Shown here piece after piece: positions 39,176 to 52,271 of a DNA stretch of 64,000 bases; position 1 is the stretch's first letter; each line of letters opens with the position of its first letter. Position numbers and translations under genes: made by a program. The notes beneath the pieces are model-generated. The model saw only the letters and a list, made by a program, of their open reading frames with translations, was not told where the DNA came from and did not search any database. Origin of the DNA: Combretum micranthum (lineage: Eukaryota; Streptophyta; Magnoliopsida; Myrtales; Combretaceae); contig JAMXBD010002226.1 in NCBI GenBank assembly GCA_024138025.1, positions 124,001-188,000 on the forward strand, read 5' to 3'.

Positions 39176-40380
39176 GACATGGAAATTACTACTAACAACT
39201 CCACAAGAGATAAGGCCCAAGATAATGCCAATTCAAGGACAACAAAGATTCCAAAGCCTCAATGACCGAAGATTAGACAAATAAAAACTCTTATGAAGAG
39301 TAGATGATACTAAAATCCAAAAAGAGGAATAATAACAAGTCTACCAAGAAGCATAACCCCCTTCCCCCCAAAGGCTCTGACAAGATCACTGTCACTCATA
39401 ACAGTGAAACCGTAGAATATTAGGCAAGAAATGAAGCATTTGAAATCTCCAAAACAAAAGACAGTCTAGTACATGATCATAATAGTCCAACCTCACCTAA
39501 TCTCCTTCCACACTATATCCTTAAGCCCTTAAAACAAAAGTTAAAGTCACAGCCACCCATTAATCAGCCACCCTATAGTGATTGATAACTGCGATATGAC
39601 TAAGCCCATACTAATGAATGACCACCCTATCACTCCCTCAATAATTCCTAAGCAGGCCACTTTATATGTTTATACCTTCTCGGCTTTTGCCAGTTCCTCT
39701 TCACAAACTACTAAAAAAAAAAAAAAAAAAAAAAAACTTCTAAGCTCAAAACACTTGTTAAATCAAAACACAAGCATAAAACCAAAGACTATTTTTGACC
39801 TTCAGGATTCAACTCCTCCCACCGACTTTAAACATCCCATGGATAGATCAAAGCTATCGAATATTCAAAATGGAGATGACAACAACCAAATATCAAGTTG
39901 TGGTTACCTTAGAAGAGATGGGAATGCTGAAAGACGACCTAATGGTGATAGACTAATTACCTTAGCTACATGTCGCCATCTTAAAGGCAGAAGGATCAAC
40001 CTATCTGATGAGAACAAGCTTGAAAATCACCTCAGTCAAGGACTTCATAGTCCTAATTCCCACTTTACTCCTGTATGAGCAGATGAATCCCATTCACTTG
40101 ATGTAAAAATGGGAGAAGACCTTCTATATGGTAGCTCATTAAATCATAACAAAAGAGACACTCAGCCTTCCACCACATAGTGTCAGTAGCTCAATAAATG
40201 ATTAAAGGACTGACCCAACCCTTTCACTTACATAACAAGGAGGAATCCCTTCTCTTCCTTGACAACTTAAGATCTCTTACAAACTTCAACTTCAAAATCA
40301 AAGCTATCTCTTTGCTTGGAGTGGAAGTCAATTGTTATAGGTTGATTTTCCAACAAACTACAAATACAATGATACTAAAC
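39176..40380 (+). pseudogene. LINE ORF1 tail and ORF1-ORF2 linker
   Basis: This low-conservation stretch lies between the ORF1 zinc knuckle and the endonuclease. It contains an A run of about 25 bases at 39713-39736. A 166-codon frame (39578-40078) is present but has no recognised domain and fits the variable linker of plant LINEs. Confidence 0.6.
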
Positions 40381-40952
40381 TCAAACATATCGATAAAAGT
40401 ACTTGCTTGGAACACGAGAAGCCTTAATACTAAAAGAAAGAGGGATAACATCATGGAAACATTAATAGAGTGCATGTTTAATCTAGTGATTCTCATGAAA
40501 ACTAAGCTAGATCATATGGCTATTGAAGTCTTCTATTGACATTCACAACTCGATGCCTACACCTATGTGGAATCAAATGGTCAAAGTGGTGTTATGATCA
40601 TCCTTTAGAATAAAGATGTGGTGGTTGTTACTATGATCAAGAACATAAACAATGGAATGCATGCTTCTATCCAGGTATTAAACTCTAACCTTAATACTTC
40701 TTGATTCTTTTTTGGAGTTTATGGTCCACCTAATCCTCGTAAGAAACCTAAATTATAGGAAAGTCTCTATCATTTCTCTACATATGTAGGTAATAGACCT
40801 TGGTTGGTAATGGGGGACTTCAAAGACATTACTTAAGTATCTAAAAAATCAGAGGGGGGAGGAGGCCTCTAGCTTTAAGAGAAATAGAGCCTCTCTACAT
40901 GTTGATTGCATGGACAAAAGTAAACTCAAAGACTTTGGTTTTACTGGACCTA
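40381..40952 (+). pseudogene. LINE ORF2 endonuclease, part 1
   Basis: VLAWNTRSLN (about 40400-40430), LVILMKTKLD (about 40484-40513), GVYGPPNPRKK and WLVMGDFKDIT (about 40803-40834), then FGFTGPKY at the LTR junction, follow the order of apurinic/apyrimidinic-type endonucleases in plant L1 ORF2. The frame is broken by stops. The domain resumes after the LTR at 47027. Confidence 0.85.
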
Positions 40953-42372
40953 AATATTGTAAACCCTAGATTTTATGCAAAGTTTTATACTTAAACCCTA
41001 AAATCAAAAGTCAGCTGGAACCCTATAGTTAACAAGTCTATAACAAACCCTAGTGAATCTAGATCGGACAATCCCGCGCTCTAAAGCCTTAAACAATAAA
41101 ACCGAGATAATTGTAAATTATAATCCATAATAATATAGTAAAACTTAAAAATATCATATTCTTCAAAAGTTAGTTCATTTCAGACCCAAAAGAAATCAGT
41201 TTTCAAAACCAGGGTTCCGATATGCGAAATGGTAAAAATATTCCGATAACACAGTTAGACTCGTAATAATATAAGGATTCCAAAAATATTAGTTTTAGAA
41301 TTTTTCAGTATCTAAAAATATCAGATATTGCTCGTTTACGCGTATTTTCTTTACTATCGGTATTAATTTGTCATGTCTACTATTCAAGTTACTATTCTAC
41401 ACTATTCATTATAATTCATCTATATCTATTTTTACTTACTACCTATTCTCACAACTTATACACCTAGTGCTTACAATTTTCATTTCCCATAAAGCTTTAT
41501 TCATATCATATCATACATATCATTACTTTTCATTACTAAAAATACAAAATAATCAACTCACTTCCTCTCCAACATTCAAAACTGGTGCCCCCTCTTTCCT
41601 ATCTATCTAATTTTTTTTCTTTTTCATTTTATTTAATTACAACTAATTTTCCTCCATATTTATCTATAAATACCACATCTCCCTCTATTTCTTTCACACA
41701 CTTCATTTGCATACCAAAACTCTCTTAAATTCTCTCCATAAAATCACTCTTCAAATTCTCTTCTCATCTCCCTTTTCTTTTCATAAAACTATCATACACA
41801 TACAACTACCAACTCTTCATTTCTTCTTCAACCAACAAACAATCTTAGGTATAAATTCCTAAAACCATCTTCATGTTCATGTTAACATACATAACCATAT
41901 TGTGTCTTTTCTAAACCTATGAATATTATGGAAGCAACAATATGTTCATATCTTGTTTAACAATGTTCAAGTATTATTATTAGTATTGTTGATATATTAT
42001 TATGTTTTATTATTGCTTCTAATCTAACTTTTAATATAAATAAGTATATTTATGTATATGTGTGTGTGTATATATATTCTTAGAGCATATAAGCTCACTA
42101 ACATAACTTTTTATTTATGCTCTTACATTTCTTCCATTTTATTTACTTCTTGCAATTTATTTATGTCATGCACTTTTATTAAGACTGGTCTTTCTAATAT
42201 TAGACTTGTCCTTATCAAATTAAAACATTTTTTTTCTTTTCTTTTCTTTTATGGACTAGTCTATCTCTAGTCTGGAAGCCTTGATGCAAGCTAAGATTTT
42301 CAATACTTGACCTTATTTATATATTCATTTGCTCATCTAATTTGCTATATTTCTTATATTCCATATGACTTA

Positions 42373-44872
42373 TGTCGAGCCTGGATTTTTTTCACTTATC
42401 TGATCTGGTTCATTTCTCCTAACCCGATTCACATTAAACCCGAACCCATTTAACATGAATCATCGACTAGGGGTTAAAAGAAATTTCAAAAAAATTTAGA
42501 GTCGCCACCCGATATACATCGGGAAAAAAAATAAAAGCTAGGATCAATGGGTTGGTTGATCCTAACTTAGCTACTAGTCTACGAAAATTTGATTTGAAAA
42601 ATCAACTTTTAAAAACCAGATATCATGGATTCGGAGGCTAACCTATTAAAACCAAATCGGTTACCACTTTTGGAATTTTAAACTTATGATCTATCCTTTT
42701 CATGCTAAAAAAATACATATATATTACATAACAAATATTTACAAGTCAAATCATTTATTTTTATTTTTTTATGTGCTTTTCTTTATTTTTATTTTTATTA
42801 TTTTTTTAGAACATAAACATCAACAAAATATCTTATATTTACAAAAATATTTATTCACAATAAAAAAAACAAAAAAAAACATTTTTTTTCATTTTTTAAC
42901 GTCGCCCCGCAGGTGCCTACGTACTCGCTAATCGAGATCAGACAAAACGTAGTTCTTTTTAAAAAAGAACTTAATTTATTGGTCAATTTTAATTTTTTGA
43001 ACTCTTTTCACTTTAAATTCATTAAATTTTGAATTTTTTGTGAAAACCATTTTTGATGATCCTATGACCTAATCAATTGGTTTTTTATTTCATGAAAACA
43101 CATTTTTCTAAGTCCAAAAATCATTTTTTATTATTTTATTTTTTTCTAAAAAATTTGGTTTCGAAAAATCCAATTTTGTCATTTTTATCTATTTTTATCA
43201 TTATTTTTTTATTTTTTATTTATTTATTTATTTTTTTTAAAAAAAATCATCACATAATTTCACAACATATTCAGAATAATTTAAAATATATTAAAAATAA
43301 TTTCCATGCATTAAATATGCATTTCTAAGGCAATTTGTATATAAATACACATTAAAAATATTCAAAAAATATCAAAAATATCAATAAAAATAAATTTATA
43401 TAAAAAATAAATATTTTGATTTTTCTGGATTTTTCTGTATTTTTCTGAATTTTTCTGAATTTTTTATGAATTTTTATAAATTTTTTACTATTTTTTGCTT
43501 TTTTTATTATTTTCTAAAATTAATTATATAATAAACTATTAATAAAATAATGCGGATTAACTTGGACCGTCGGATGAAGCGGATGAGATCTGGAGCGTCG
43601 ATCTCACTGATCGATCTGGATCGTCTGATTTTGTTGACTCGATCTGAGCCGTCTGATCGCTTGATGAAATCTGGGTCGTCTGATCGCTTGATGAAATCTG
43701 GGCCGTCTGATCGCTTGATTGAATCTGGGCCGTCTGATCTGCTTGATTGAATCTGGACCGTCTGATCAGGGTTGACCGTTGACCGATGACCGACGACCAT
43801 TGACCGATGACCGACCGGGTTGGATTCGGATCTTCGGGTCGGATCTCGGAGCTCCGGCAGGTGAAGAAGACGACGACGCGACTTTTCGAGGCGGATTCCG
43901 GTGGCTCCGGTGGTCCTCGGTGGCTGGAAGCTTGTCGGCCCGACTCCAATGGTGGTGGCGCGTTCTCTGGAGGTGGTGGTTCACGCCCAGAACCACCGTG
44001 GACGGCGGTTTGACGTGGTGGTCGCCGGCGGTTCAAATCCGAAAAAAAATAAAAAATTTGCAGAGATGATTTTGAACAAATTGATCAAATTAAAGCACAC
44101 TCGATCACTTTAAACTTGTTCCTAAAGCTCCTTAAACACTCCAATTGAATCAAAAACAATTCGAAATTCTCAAATTTCGAATTTTCTCTTTAAGAACCCT
44201 AATTTTCGAAATCTTCGAATTCACTCATTCTGATTGTGTTTTGTTGAAATTGACTTGTGCCTTTTGCTCCTAGGACCTCCTATTTATAGGTTGCAAGCTC
44301 AATTTTCAGTTTCGAACAGTTTCAAAAATGAATTGATTTTTGCCCTTTGATTTTTTCCACTAATTTAATTAGAAAATCCATGATTAAATTGTTTGAAACT
44401 GATGAATTGATGATTGTTTTCATATTCCATGCCAGATTCATCCACTCAGTTTTGTAACTCCTCAATTGAATGCAATTGAATGCTTTATACATTGAATTTT
44501 GTAACTTTTGGGTTGTTTTTTTTTTTTTTGCACTAATCTTTCATATTTTGTAACCACTTTGCAATCCCATCATCAATTTTGACAATCAATGATGTTTTGT
44601 CAGTTAAAAACTGATGCAAAGTAAAGCAAAAGTCACATTTGAGGAAAATGAAAAGACAAAAATGATAAAAAAGGCAAAAATTTGCCTTTGCTAGGGTTTG
44701 AACCTGTGTCCTTGAGCTTGAGTGTGTGTTTGGGTCAATGTGTTTAACCAACAGGCCATTTGGCCTGTGCCTTGATCACATAGCCAATTTCATCAATACT
44801 TAAGGCTTTTGGAAAAATGAATTTAATTAAATTTTTAGCCTTAATTAATTAGGCAAAAATTGGGTATCTACA
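42373..44872 (-). mobile_element. Nested solo LTR of a second gypsy family
   Basis: A 2500-bp element reads TGTCGAGCCTGG...GGGTATCTACA and is flanked by actta (42368-42372) and gctta (44873-44877), a target duplication with one mismatch. On the minus strand it starts TGTAGATACCCAATTTTTGCC-like, a common plant gypsy LTR start, and has a TATA box (ctataaatagg) near 44282-44292. The motif gcaggtgcctacgtactcgc...aaacgtagttc near 42910-42955 is also seen in such LTRs. The clade is not certain. No gag-pol is present. Confidence 0.75.
43643..43770. repeat. 27-bp minisatellite inside the nested LTR
   Basis: About four and a half units of ctggg-cgtctgatcgcttgat-aaat, each about 27 bp, differ at a few bases. 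A GC-rich block follows (about 43780-44040), in sharp contrast to the AT-rich surroundings. The 159-codon minus-strand frame here arises from the repeat and is not taken as a gene. Confidence 0.85.
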
Positions 44873-47026
44873 GCTTATTTTTCTTCATATAACATAATTA
44901 TATGTTCATGTTCATGTATAATCATAATGTTGTTGTCTAAATAAAATGAGTTCTTTTCTTTTGTAAAAATTAAAGACTAAACTCTTTATAAAAATAATTT
45001 TGGCTCTTAAGAAAAGTTTCCATTCATAACTTAGAAATTATAATTCAATAATTTCCTTTTAAGAATTTAAATAAATTCAACTTAGATTTAAAAGTGATGA
45101 TATTTTGTCAAATTTTTCCAAGGGATAGTTAAGTAGTTCCATTACTTTCTTTTCTTTTTAAACACTAAAATAAATTTATTATTAAAACTTAATGTTAATA
45201 ATTCTTTGTTATACAAGTTTTCCTTAAAAACTTATTTAAAAGAATCTCATATCAACACTCTAATAAATACTAAGAATTAGACAAATTTCTAAGTCAAGTT
45301 AAAATCAACTCACTAGTTAAGAGAACATTTAGAAAAGTAATATCATTAAAACAACCTAAAGTACCAAGTTTTCAAAAACATAAAAGTTTATTTTTATAAA
45401 GTCTATGAAGTAGGAAATGGTAGTTAAGATATAAAAAGTACTCATTTAAAATAAACTAAAAACCTTAGTTTTCATTTCAATAAATTTACAAAAGAAACTA
45501 TTAGATTCCAATCTTTAAATTTCTAAAAGAGATTGTTTTATGAAAAATCATAATTTGGATAACAACACTTGAATCATGCATATAATGTGGGTTTATATAT
45601 GTATAACAAGGATTTTTCAACTATATAAATATCTATATACTTGCTATGAAATTTCTGGTTGATGAAAAGCTTGGAAAATTGTATTTTTTTTAAGGGTTGC
45701 GAATTTTGTAACCACTCTATACCGAATCATTTTGTGACCTAAATGACCTTTTATGATAAAAATAACTTTTAAATAGATATATCTTTCCGAGTAGATAGCA
45801 AACGACATATCATATGCCAAATTCTGAGTTAAAATGAGCAAGTTATGACTATTTTAAGTTGGAATTTCACTCTATCCGATTTTTGACGAGAAATACGATT
45901 AGCAAGTTGAAGTAGAATTTCCATGAAATACTCATTTTAGGTAATTCTCTTGTTTAGGTGATGTGGAGAATGAGTTCCCTTATCCGAATGACTATTACGA
46001 TTAGAGGATTACTGCACCATGGCTGAGTGAGTTTGTTTTTTGCATTTTATACTTATGTATTTGTTTGTAGAATAGTGACATTAAAATTAGGAAAAGATAA
46101 AAAGAAGAAAGTCCATGTGCTTTATATGTATGATTGAATCTATGTTGAGAATATCGAGGTAGGAATTATCTATAATCCAATGATTGAGTTAGTGTAGTAT
46201 TGATATGTCTACTAATTATATGATCACCCTTAAATTATCTAATGCCATGCTATGAGTGCTATATTTTGTATAACGGCGAATGGTCGCCTAAATTAATTTA
46301 ACTACAAGTAGTAACCCGAATGAACTATATTTTAGTGGCTAGTAGTGACTTGAATGAACTATAAAAAAAATCTTATTTGCGAATAACGATCTATAGGGCA
46401 TGGAACACCTAACCCTGAATGGAGGGTGTAAATCCACTTAACATATGATCCCCAGTAAATCATATGTATTATTTGCTCACGTGCTTGTTACATTTCATAC
46501 GCTTGATTAATTAACTTGTTTGGGTATTGATTGTACGAGTACTTTATTGTGGAAATATTTCTCATTAAGCAAGTAAGTTCACACCCTCTTAGATACATTT
46601 TGCGGCACCCTTACCTATGCTTAAAGCCCAGGGGCTATTTCTCTCAGGTACCATCTTTTGGATTCAAGAGCTTTTTGAAAGAAGTCAAACACTAGGTGTA
46701 GACTTAGACTTCTAAGTAAAACTCCGATGTATTTATTTTTGAAAGTTAGGCTTTGATTAACTATAATTTTTTTTTGTTACAGGAATGCCCCTATGATATC
46801 TGTAAGACTCCTCATATAATGATTAAGTTTGAATGTTATGATTTCCATTCTCAATTGCTATTATATCTTCTTAAACAACTTGTTTCAAAGTATGGTTCTC
46901 TATGATGGTGAAGATATGTCCTACACCTAGTATCGAAGCTTTTGGGATGACTAAGATTGTTATACTTAAGCTTTAATATTAAGTGTGGAGGACTGTCGCG
47001 TTCAAGGTAGCCTTTTGTGCATGACA

Positions 47027-49353
47027 AATATACTTAGTCAAATTGGTAAAAACTTACACATTTAATTCAACTCAGACTTGATCGTGCTTGGGCTAGCTAT
47101 GAATGGCTCTCTCGTTACCCAAAAACTAGAGTGTTTTATATGCAATCTTACGTTTTTGATCATTTGCTTATCTTTTTAAAAACTATGCTACACTCACTTA
47201 GACCTGAAAAGTAGAACCATTAGATTTCATCCCATGTGGTTGGACCACCCCACTTGCATCCCTAAGATCTAAAATATATGGGAAGAAAACCACTTTGATT
47301 GCTTGAAAGTCATTCAAGATATCCTAGGAAAAATGAAAACCCAGAATGTAAAATTTTTTTGCATTCTCAAAGCTAAGAAGAAAGGGTGTTGGACAAATTA
47401 TATGCCATCCAAAGCTAAATAAAGACAAAGCTAATAAGAGACCTCTTTAGAGAACAAAAACTTCTTCATGATGAGCTTTCAAACATACTAGCTAGAGAAG
47501 AATAATTATGGATGATGAACTCTAGGGTGAAATGGATACAAGCAGGGGAAAGAAATACAAAGTACTACCACTCCCTAACTACTACCCATAGGTTTTAAAA
47601 CCATATCCTTGCCCAAAAAAATGATGTAAGGGGATGGAAATATAATAAAGAGGAAATCAAAGAAATAATCACCAAGTACTTCTTTAATCTGTACCGCTCT
47701 TCCAAAACCATTGGGATGATTCACAACCCTTTTCTAGTAGATTGGAGATTTGGCCTATCAGATGAAGAAAAAAATTCACTATCCAAACTTATAACAAATG
47801 ATGAAATCATCTTAACTCTAAAATCCTTTAGAGTATGGAAAGCATCAGGTAAAGATGGCTATCATGCAGCTTTTTTCCTCACATGCTAGAACATCATTGC
47901 CCTTCAATTTTGGACATAGTTCATTCAATCTTTAATTCTAAGGAAATGCCCCCATGATAAACCAACCATAAGTTACCTTTATCCCCAAAGCTTAGGGTGC
48001 TTGTACAATAAACCAATTCTATCCCATAAGTCTTTGCAACACGCTCTATAAGGTAGTGGTGAAAGTTCTAGTCAACAGAATGAGAACTTTTCTAGACACT
48101 CTAATCCACCCCTCTTAGACTAGTTTTATTCCTAGTAGAAAAGCTCCAGATAACATCATTCTTGTAAATGAAATCTTACATAACTTCCGGAAAAAGCATG
48201 ACAAAAGTAAATGGTTTATGATAAAAATTGATGTTGAAAAAGCTTTTGATAAGGTAGAATGGAATTTTCTAATTTGTTCCCTAAAATCAGTAAACTTCCA
48301 TGATTAGTGGATTCAACTTATCTCTAATTGCCTTGCCACCACCACCACTGAAATCCTCATCAATGGGAAACCGATGAAAGTTTTCAACCATGTAGAGAGT
48401 TAAGACAAGGTGACCCCTTTCCCCTTACTTGTTCGTTATTGGGCTCGAGTTTTTAACTAGAATGACACAAGATGAAATTTAGACAAAAATTAGGGCCCTT
48501 CTGAAATTAAAGGAAGTGATTTTGATCTATCCCATGTTCTTTTTGCGGATGACATTATCCTCCTAGCAAAAACTAACCAACAAAATGCTAGTAACATTAT
48601 GAGGGTCTTGGTCAATTTTGAAAAATCATTTAGCCATGTTGTTAACCACCACAAAACCATGATCATGTTCTCAACAAATACCCCTCACTAAGAAAAAACA
48701 CACATCAATAGTATCTTAGGCTTCAAGGAAGTAAAGGAATTTGGCAAATACTTGGGTTTCCCTTTTAAAAAGGGGAAAAAGGACTACCATTGACAAACTA
48801 AATTTCATCCTTGATAAAACTAAACAAAAGTTGAGTAGATAGAAAGTAAAAAACCTAAGCGTGGTTAGCAAGTGGACACTAGCAAAATTTGTCATCTAAG
48901 CTCTTCCCGTATGCTACTCACAAGTAATTAAACTCCTTACCGGATTCATCAATGAACTAGATAACATCACTAGGAAGTTCATATGGATTAACACAAGGAG
49001 AAAAGATTAGTACACTAGTTTTAATGGGAAAAAACTACCTAGCCAAAAGAAAAAAAGGAGGTTTGAGCCTATGAAAATTAAGCTTAAAAAACCAAGCAAA
49101 TACAATCGAAAGGTCAAGCAAATGGAAAGTGGAAAAAGTAAAATCGTCCAAGTGCATTCACACAAAATATAAACACCTTAGAACTAACACAACTAATAAA
49201 ACCCCTTATACTACCTTTGAGTAAAAAGCTAATAGAAAGCAACACATGGATATCTAAAAATGGCTTTAGTGTCCTAAAGGATGGCAAGTCAACAAATTTT
49301 TAGTAAAATTGGTAGGGCATCAACCCATTAGATCCTTGATACAAGACCCCTTA
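47027..49353 (+). pseudogene. LINE ORF2 endonuclease end and reverse transcriptase
   Basis: First comes the endonuclease C-terminus, LRLDRAWASYEWLSRYPKTRVF. Then come RT blocks: WKASGKDGYHAAFF (about 47839-47880), PISLCNTLYKVVVKVLVNRM (about 48017-48080), SFIPSRKAPDNI, MIKIDVEKAFDKVEW (about 48220-48265), LINGKPMKVF and the catalytic FADDI (48543-48557). Many stops, several TAG or TGA where tryptophan is expected, make this a dead copy. The order and motifs match plant L1 LINEs. Confidence 0.9.
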
Positions 49354-49712
49354 TGGCATGTTTGGTATACAGGAGTGGGCCAAAATGGAATCATGATTCC
49401 AGCTTCCATTCCCTTTCCTAGTATTTGAAAGCATTTTTAGAAGTTGGATTTGTGATTGCTTGGAATCGACGATTCCAACTTTAAAGGGGAATTCAATTCC
49501 GCCTTTAAGAAGGTGGAATCACGATTCCATTCCACTTTTATTAATTATATGAATATAATTACTTTTTTATCATATTATGTATTAATATTTTGTATTTATT
49601 ACTAAGGGCATTCTTAACAATTACGCTTTGTCATTCCCAAACTTATTCCATTCCATTCCATTCCAATCCAACCCATTCCACTCTAAATCATTCCTGCGTA
49701 CCAAACGTGACA
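49354..49712. mobile_element. PIF/Harbinger-like MITE in the LINE
   Basis: A 359-bp element has terminal inverted repeats tggcatgtttggta and tgtcacgtttggta, flanked by tta (49351-49353) and ttg (49713-49715). This fits a 3-bp TTA target duplication with one change. Inside are ggaatcatgattcc-like palindromes and a (ccatt)n run near 49646-49665. There is no transposase. It interrupts the LINE between RT and the zinc-binding region. Confidence 0.65.
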
Positions 49713-50850
49713 TTGCACTATAGTGTTGAAAACCTAGTGATGTTTGATTGCTGGGAAAATGAATGCAACTAGAAAGAAGACTCCTAAGAATCCTTAATCC
49801 CAAACCTCATTAAAAACTTATATGATCCAATACACCTTATCTTGAACCTTAGTGACAAAAAAGGCATTGGACTTAATCCTTGATAGATCCTATCATCTTC
49901 TTAAATTTGTTATAGGGTAGAACCATAACAATACATCAATATATTTAACAATTGGGATTTGTTATGGAAATCAATCTTCCCTCTTAAAGTTAAACTCTTC
50001 ATATGGAGGGTCTATAATCACAACTTACCCTCAATTGAGAACCTAAAGAGAAAGAACTTGTACACTAGTGCTAATTATCCTAGATCTATCCATCATGAAC
50101 AAACCTTTTCTTATGCCTTACATTCTTGTCACACCATAGCTCCTATTATACACAGATGGGAGTCCTTTAGACCACAACACATCTAAGACCCCTCTAGCTT
50201 TACAACTTGGATTAAACAGAACACTACCTTAACCAAGAATCAGTTATCATGTTTTGAACTCTCTAAACCATATATCTTTGGTATAATGATCTGGAAAATC
50301 TAGATATCTAGAAATCTCTTAATTTGTAATCAAGAAAGTAGGGTAGTCAATCTAGACGAGGAAATCATAGCATTAGCATATGGGATATGGCACATAGCAA
50401 AACAAGACAAATAATTCTCCACATTGAAAAAAATAAAATATTACTTGCGAACTACTCTTAACAAACTGGTTCAAATTGAACATAAATGGCTTAATCAACC
50501 AACAGACTGACAAAGCCACCATTGGAACAATTGTCAGAAATCAACATGGCGAATGGATTACAAGAATCGCCATAAAAAGTGGGAACCTTGATATCCTTTA
50601 TGCCGAACTTTGGGCGATCTACTAGGGAGTGAAATTCTACCTACAAAGACAAATACCACTTTTAGAAATAAACTTAGATTCAAAGATGGCAATAAACTAT
50701 CTAAATCATCCATAAAATCCTAAACTAAAGTATTCAAATCTTATCTTTTCTTGCAGGGACAAGATATCTATGCTTTAGACATGCAAATAGCTTCATTAAC
50801 ATAAGGAAGCTAACTGGTTAGTAGACGCATTGACTGAAACAACTCAAATC
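49713..50850 (+). pseudogene. LINE ORF2 zinc-binding region and RNase H
   Basis: LWKSIFPLKVKLFIWRVYNHNLPSIENLKRKNL (about 49959-50060) matches the zf-RVT segment of plant LINE/RT proteins. Next is DKATIGTIVRNQHGEWITRIA (about 50508-50573), AELWAIY-GVKFYL and LEINLDSKMAI, an RVT_3 RNase H domain. It ends in KEANWLVDALTETTQIID at the next LTR. Stops break all frames. Confidence 0.85.
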
Positions 50851-51474
50851 ATAGATGTCATGCCTCAAAGAGTACCCTAAACGTAACAGTCCGCCGCATG
50901 CTAAACAAGACTTAAGAATCACTACCACAGTCATTCCAAAAGTCTTGTATTAGATGCAAGGCGTTCCTTTATGATAATAGAATACATATGCAATTGGAGA
51001 TAGATAGTTCAACTTGATAGAGTAAGCATAAAAACATAAACTACAGATATTTCATGATCAATTACAGAATACTAAGGGGCATTCCTCCGCTAAACAAAAA
51101 GTCCAGATATTAGTTTTTAACAACAACCCGAGTATTTGAGGTATCCTATGAAAGCCTATACAAAACTAATTATAAACTTCTAAGGGAAAAACTCCTAACT
51201 TTGTATTACCTAATTTGGCCAAGTCCGATGATGCAACCATATGTACGGGAACTGCATCAAAAAGATGCTATATGGGGTATAAGCTATGCTAGCTTAGTGA
51301 GTTTCACTTCCAAAATTAAATACTCCATCAAACAATTGGGTAAGCAAGTTATATTAAATAACCATATGAAATGCACAAGCACGTGAGCATACAATACATA
51401 AGACTTTCCGGGAGTCCTATGTTGAATGGATTTACGCCCTCCATTCAGGGTTAGATGTTTCAGGCCCGTACGAC

Positions 51475-52271
51475 TAAACATCGGCACGGTTCGGGTCGGT
51501 TTCGGACCCAAACAGGAACCGGAACGGCCAGAGCCGGGGCGGTTCACTGTTCTGGCGATTCTGATTCCACGTGAACCAGTTTTTTTTTTGGAAAAAATGA
51601 AGAAAACAATATAGAAGGGATTAATTAAAAGCCAGTTGAAGAATAAGAGGGATTGTAGTTGGTGGCACTTAAAAAGTGCCGCTAGTTAAATTAGTATGTA
51701 AATAAAATAAGAGATGGTAAAATTAGAGAAAAAAATTGAATAAAAAAGTTAATTTATAATTATAAAAAGAAGAAAAAAGACATTGTAAAGTGAAAAATGG
51801 CAAGCATTCTCTTTATAATAATAAATAAATATATTATATATCATAGATATGTTAATATCTTTTTTATTAATTTATATTAATCTCTTCCTAAATAAAATTA
51901 TATAGACCTTCGATTTTAAAAAAGTTTGCATTTACACTTTGAACATATGTGGACATTAATTTTTTCATACATTAATTGCGAATGTGTATATTAAATTTGT
52001 CTTTAATAATATCATGCACAGGTTTATTTTTTGTTTTTTTTTTTAATTCAAATATTTAGCGGGTTGGAACCGCTAGTTCCGGGTTTGGAATAGAGGTTCC
52101 GGACCCGGTTGGAACCGCCGGTTCCGCCACGCCTAACTGCTTGGACCCGTCGGTTCCGGCGGATCCTTAGACGGTTAGGAATTGTCACCAACGGGGCGGT
52201 TCCCGGGTCAGGAATCGCTGGTGACGGTTCAGGGTGGTTCGCTGTTCGGAACCGCCCCGTGGTGATGTCTA
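51475..52271. mobile_element. Non-autonomous hAT element inside LTR 6
   Basis: This 797-bp element has a perfect 8-bp target duplication, cgtacgac, at 51467-51474 and 52272-52279. Its termini are taaacatcggcacgg and, on the other strand, tagacatcaccacgg. LTR 4 has the unoccupied site (cccatacgaccatagatttc, about 35807-35826), which confirms the boundaries. The ends are GC-rich with many ggaacc/ggttcc words and the centre is AT-rich. There is no transposase frame. Confidence 0.93.

Larger units (their letters stand above)
40958..47026 (+). mobile_element. Solo LTR 5, inserted in LINE endonuclease
   Basis: Termini are TGTAAACCCTAG...GTGCATGACA with a perfect 5-bp target duplication, aatat, at 40953-40957 and 47027-47031. 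Removing the nested LTR (42373-44872) leaves about 3.57 kb, the same size as LTR 3. The TATA box at 41665-41672 shows plus-strand sense. Joining the flanks restores a GPKYT-SNW reading of the LINE endonuclease, with TAG where tryptophan is expected. Confidence 0.9.

Noticed and set aside
39578..40078. 166-codon frame as a host gene
   Set aside because: It sits between LINE ORF1 and ORF2 in the right orientation and spacing, so it is the variable LINE linker.
43643..43770. CRISPR-like array
   Set aside because: Units are directly adjacent without spacers, and the DNA is plant nuclear; it is a minisatellite.
43557..44036. 159-codon minus-strand frame, Pro/Arg-rich
   Set aside because: It is produced by the GC-rich block and the 27-bp repeat, which keeps a frame because 27 is a multiple of three; no domain is present.
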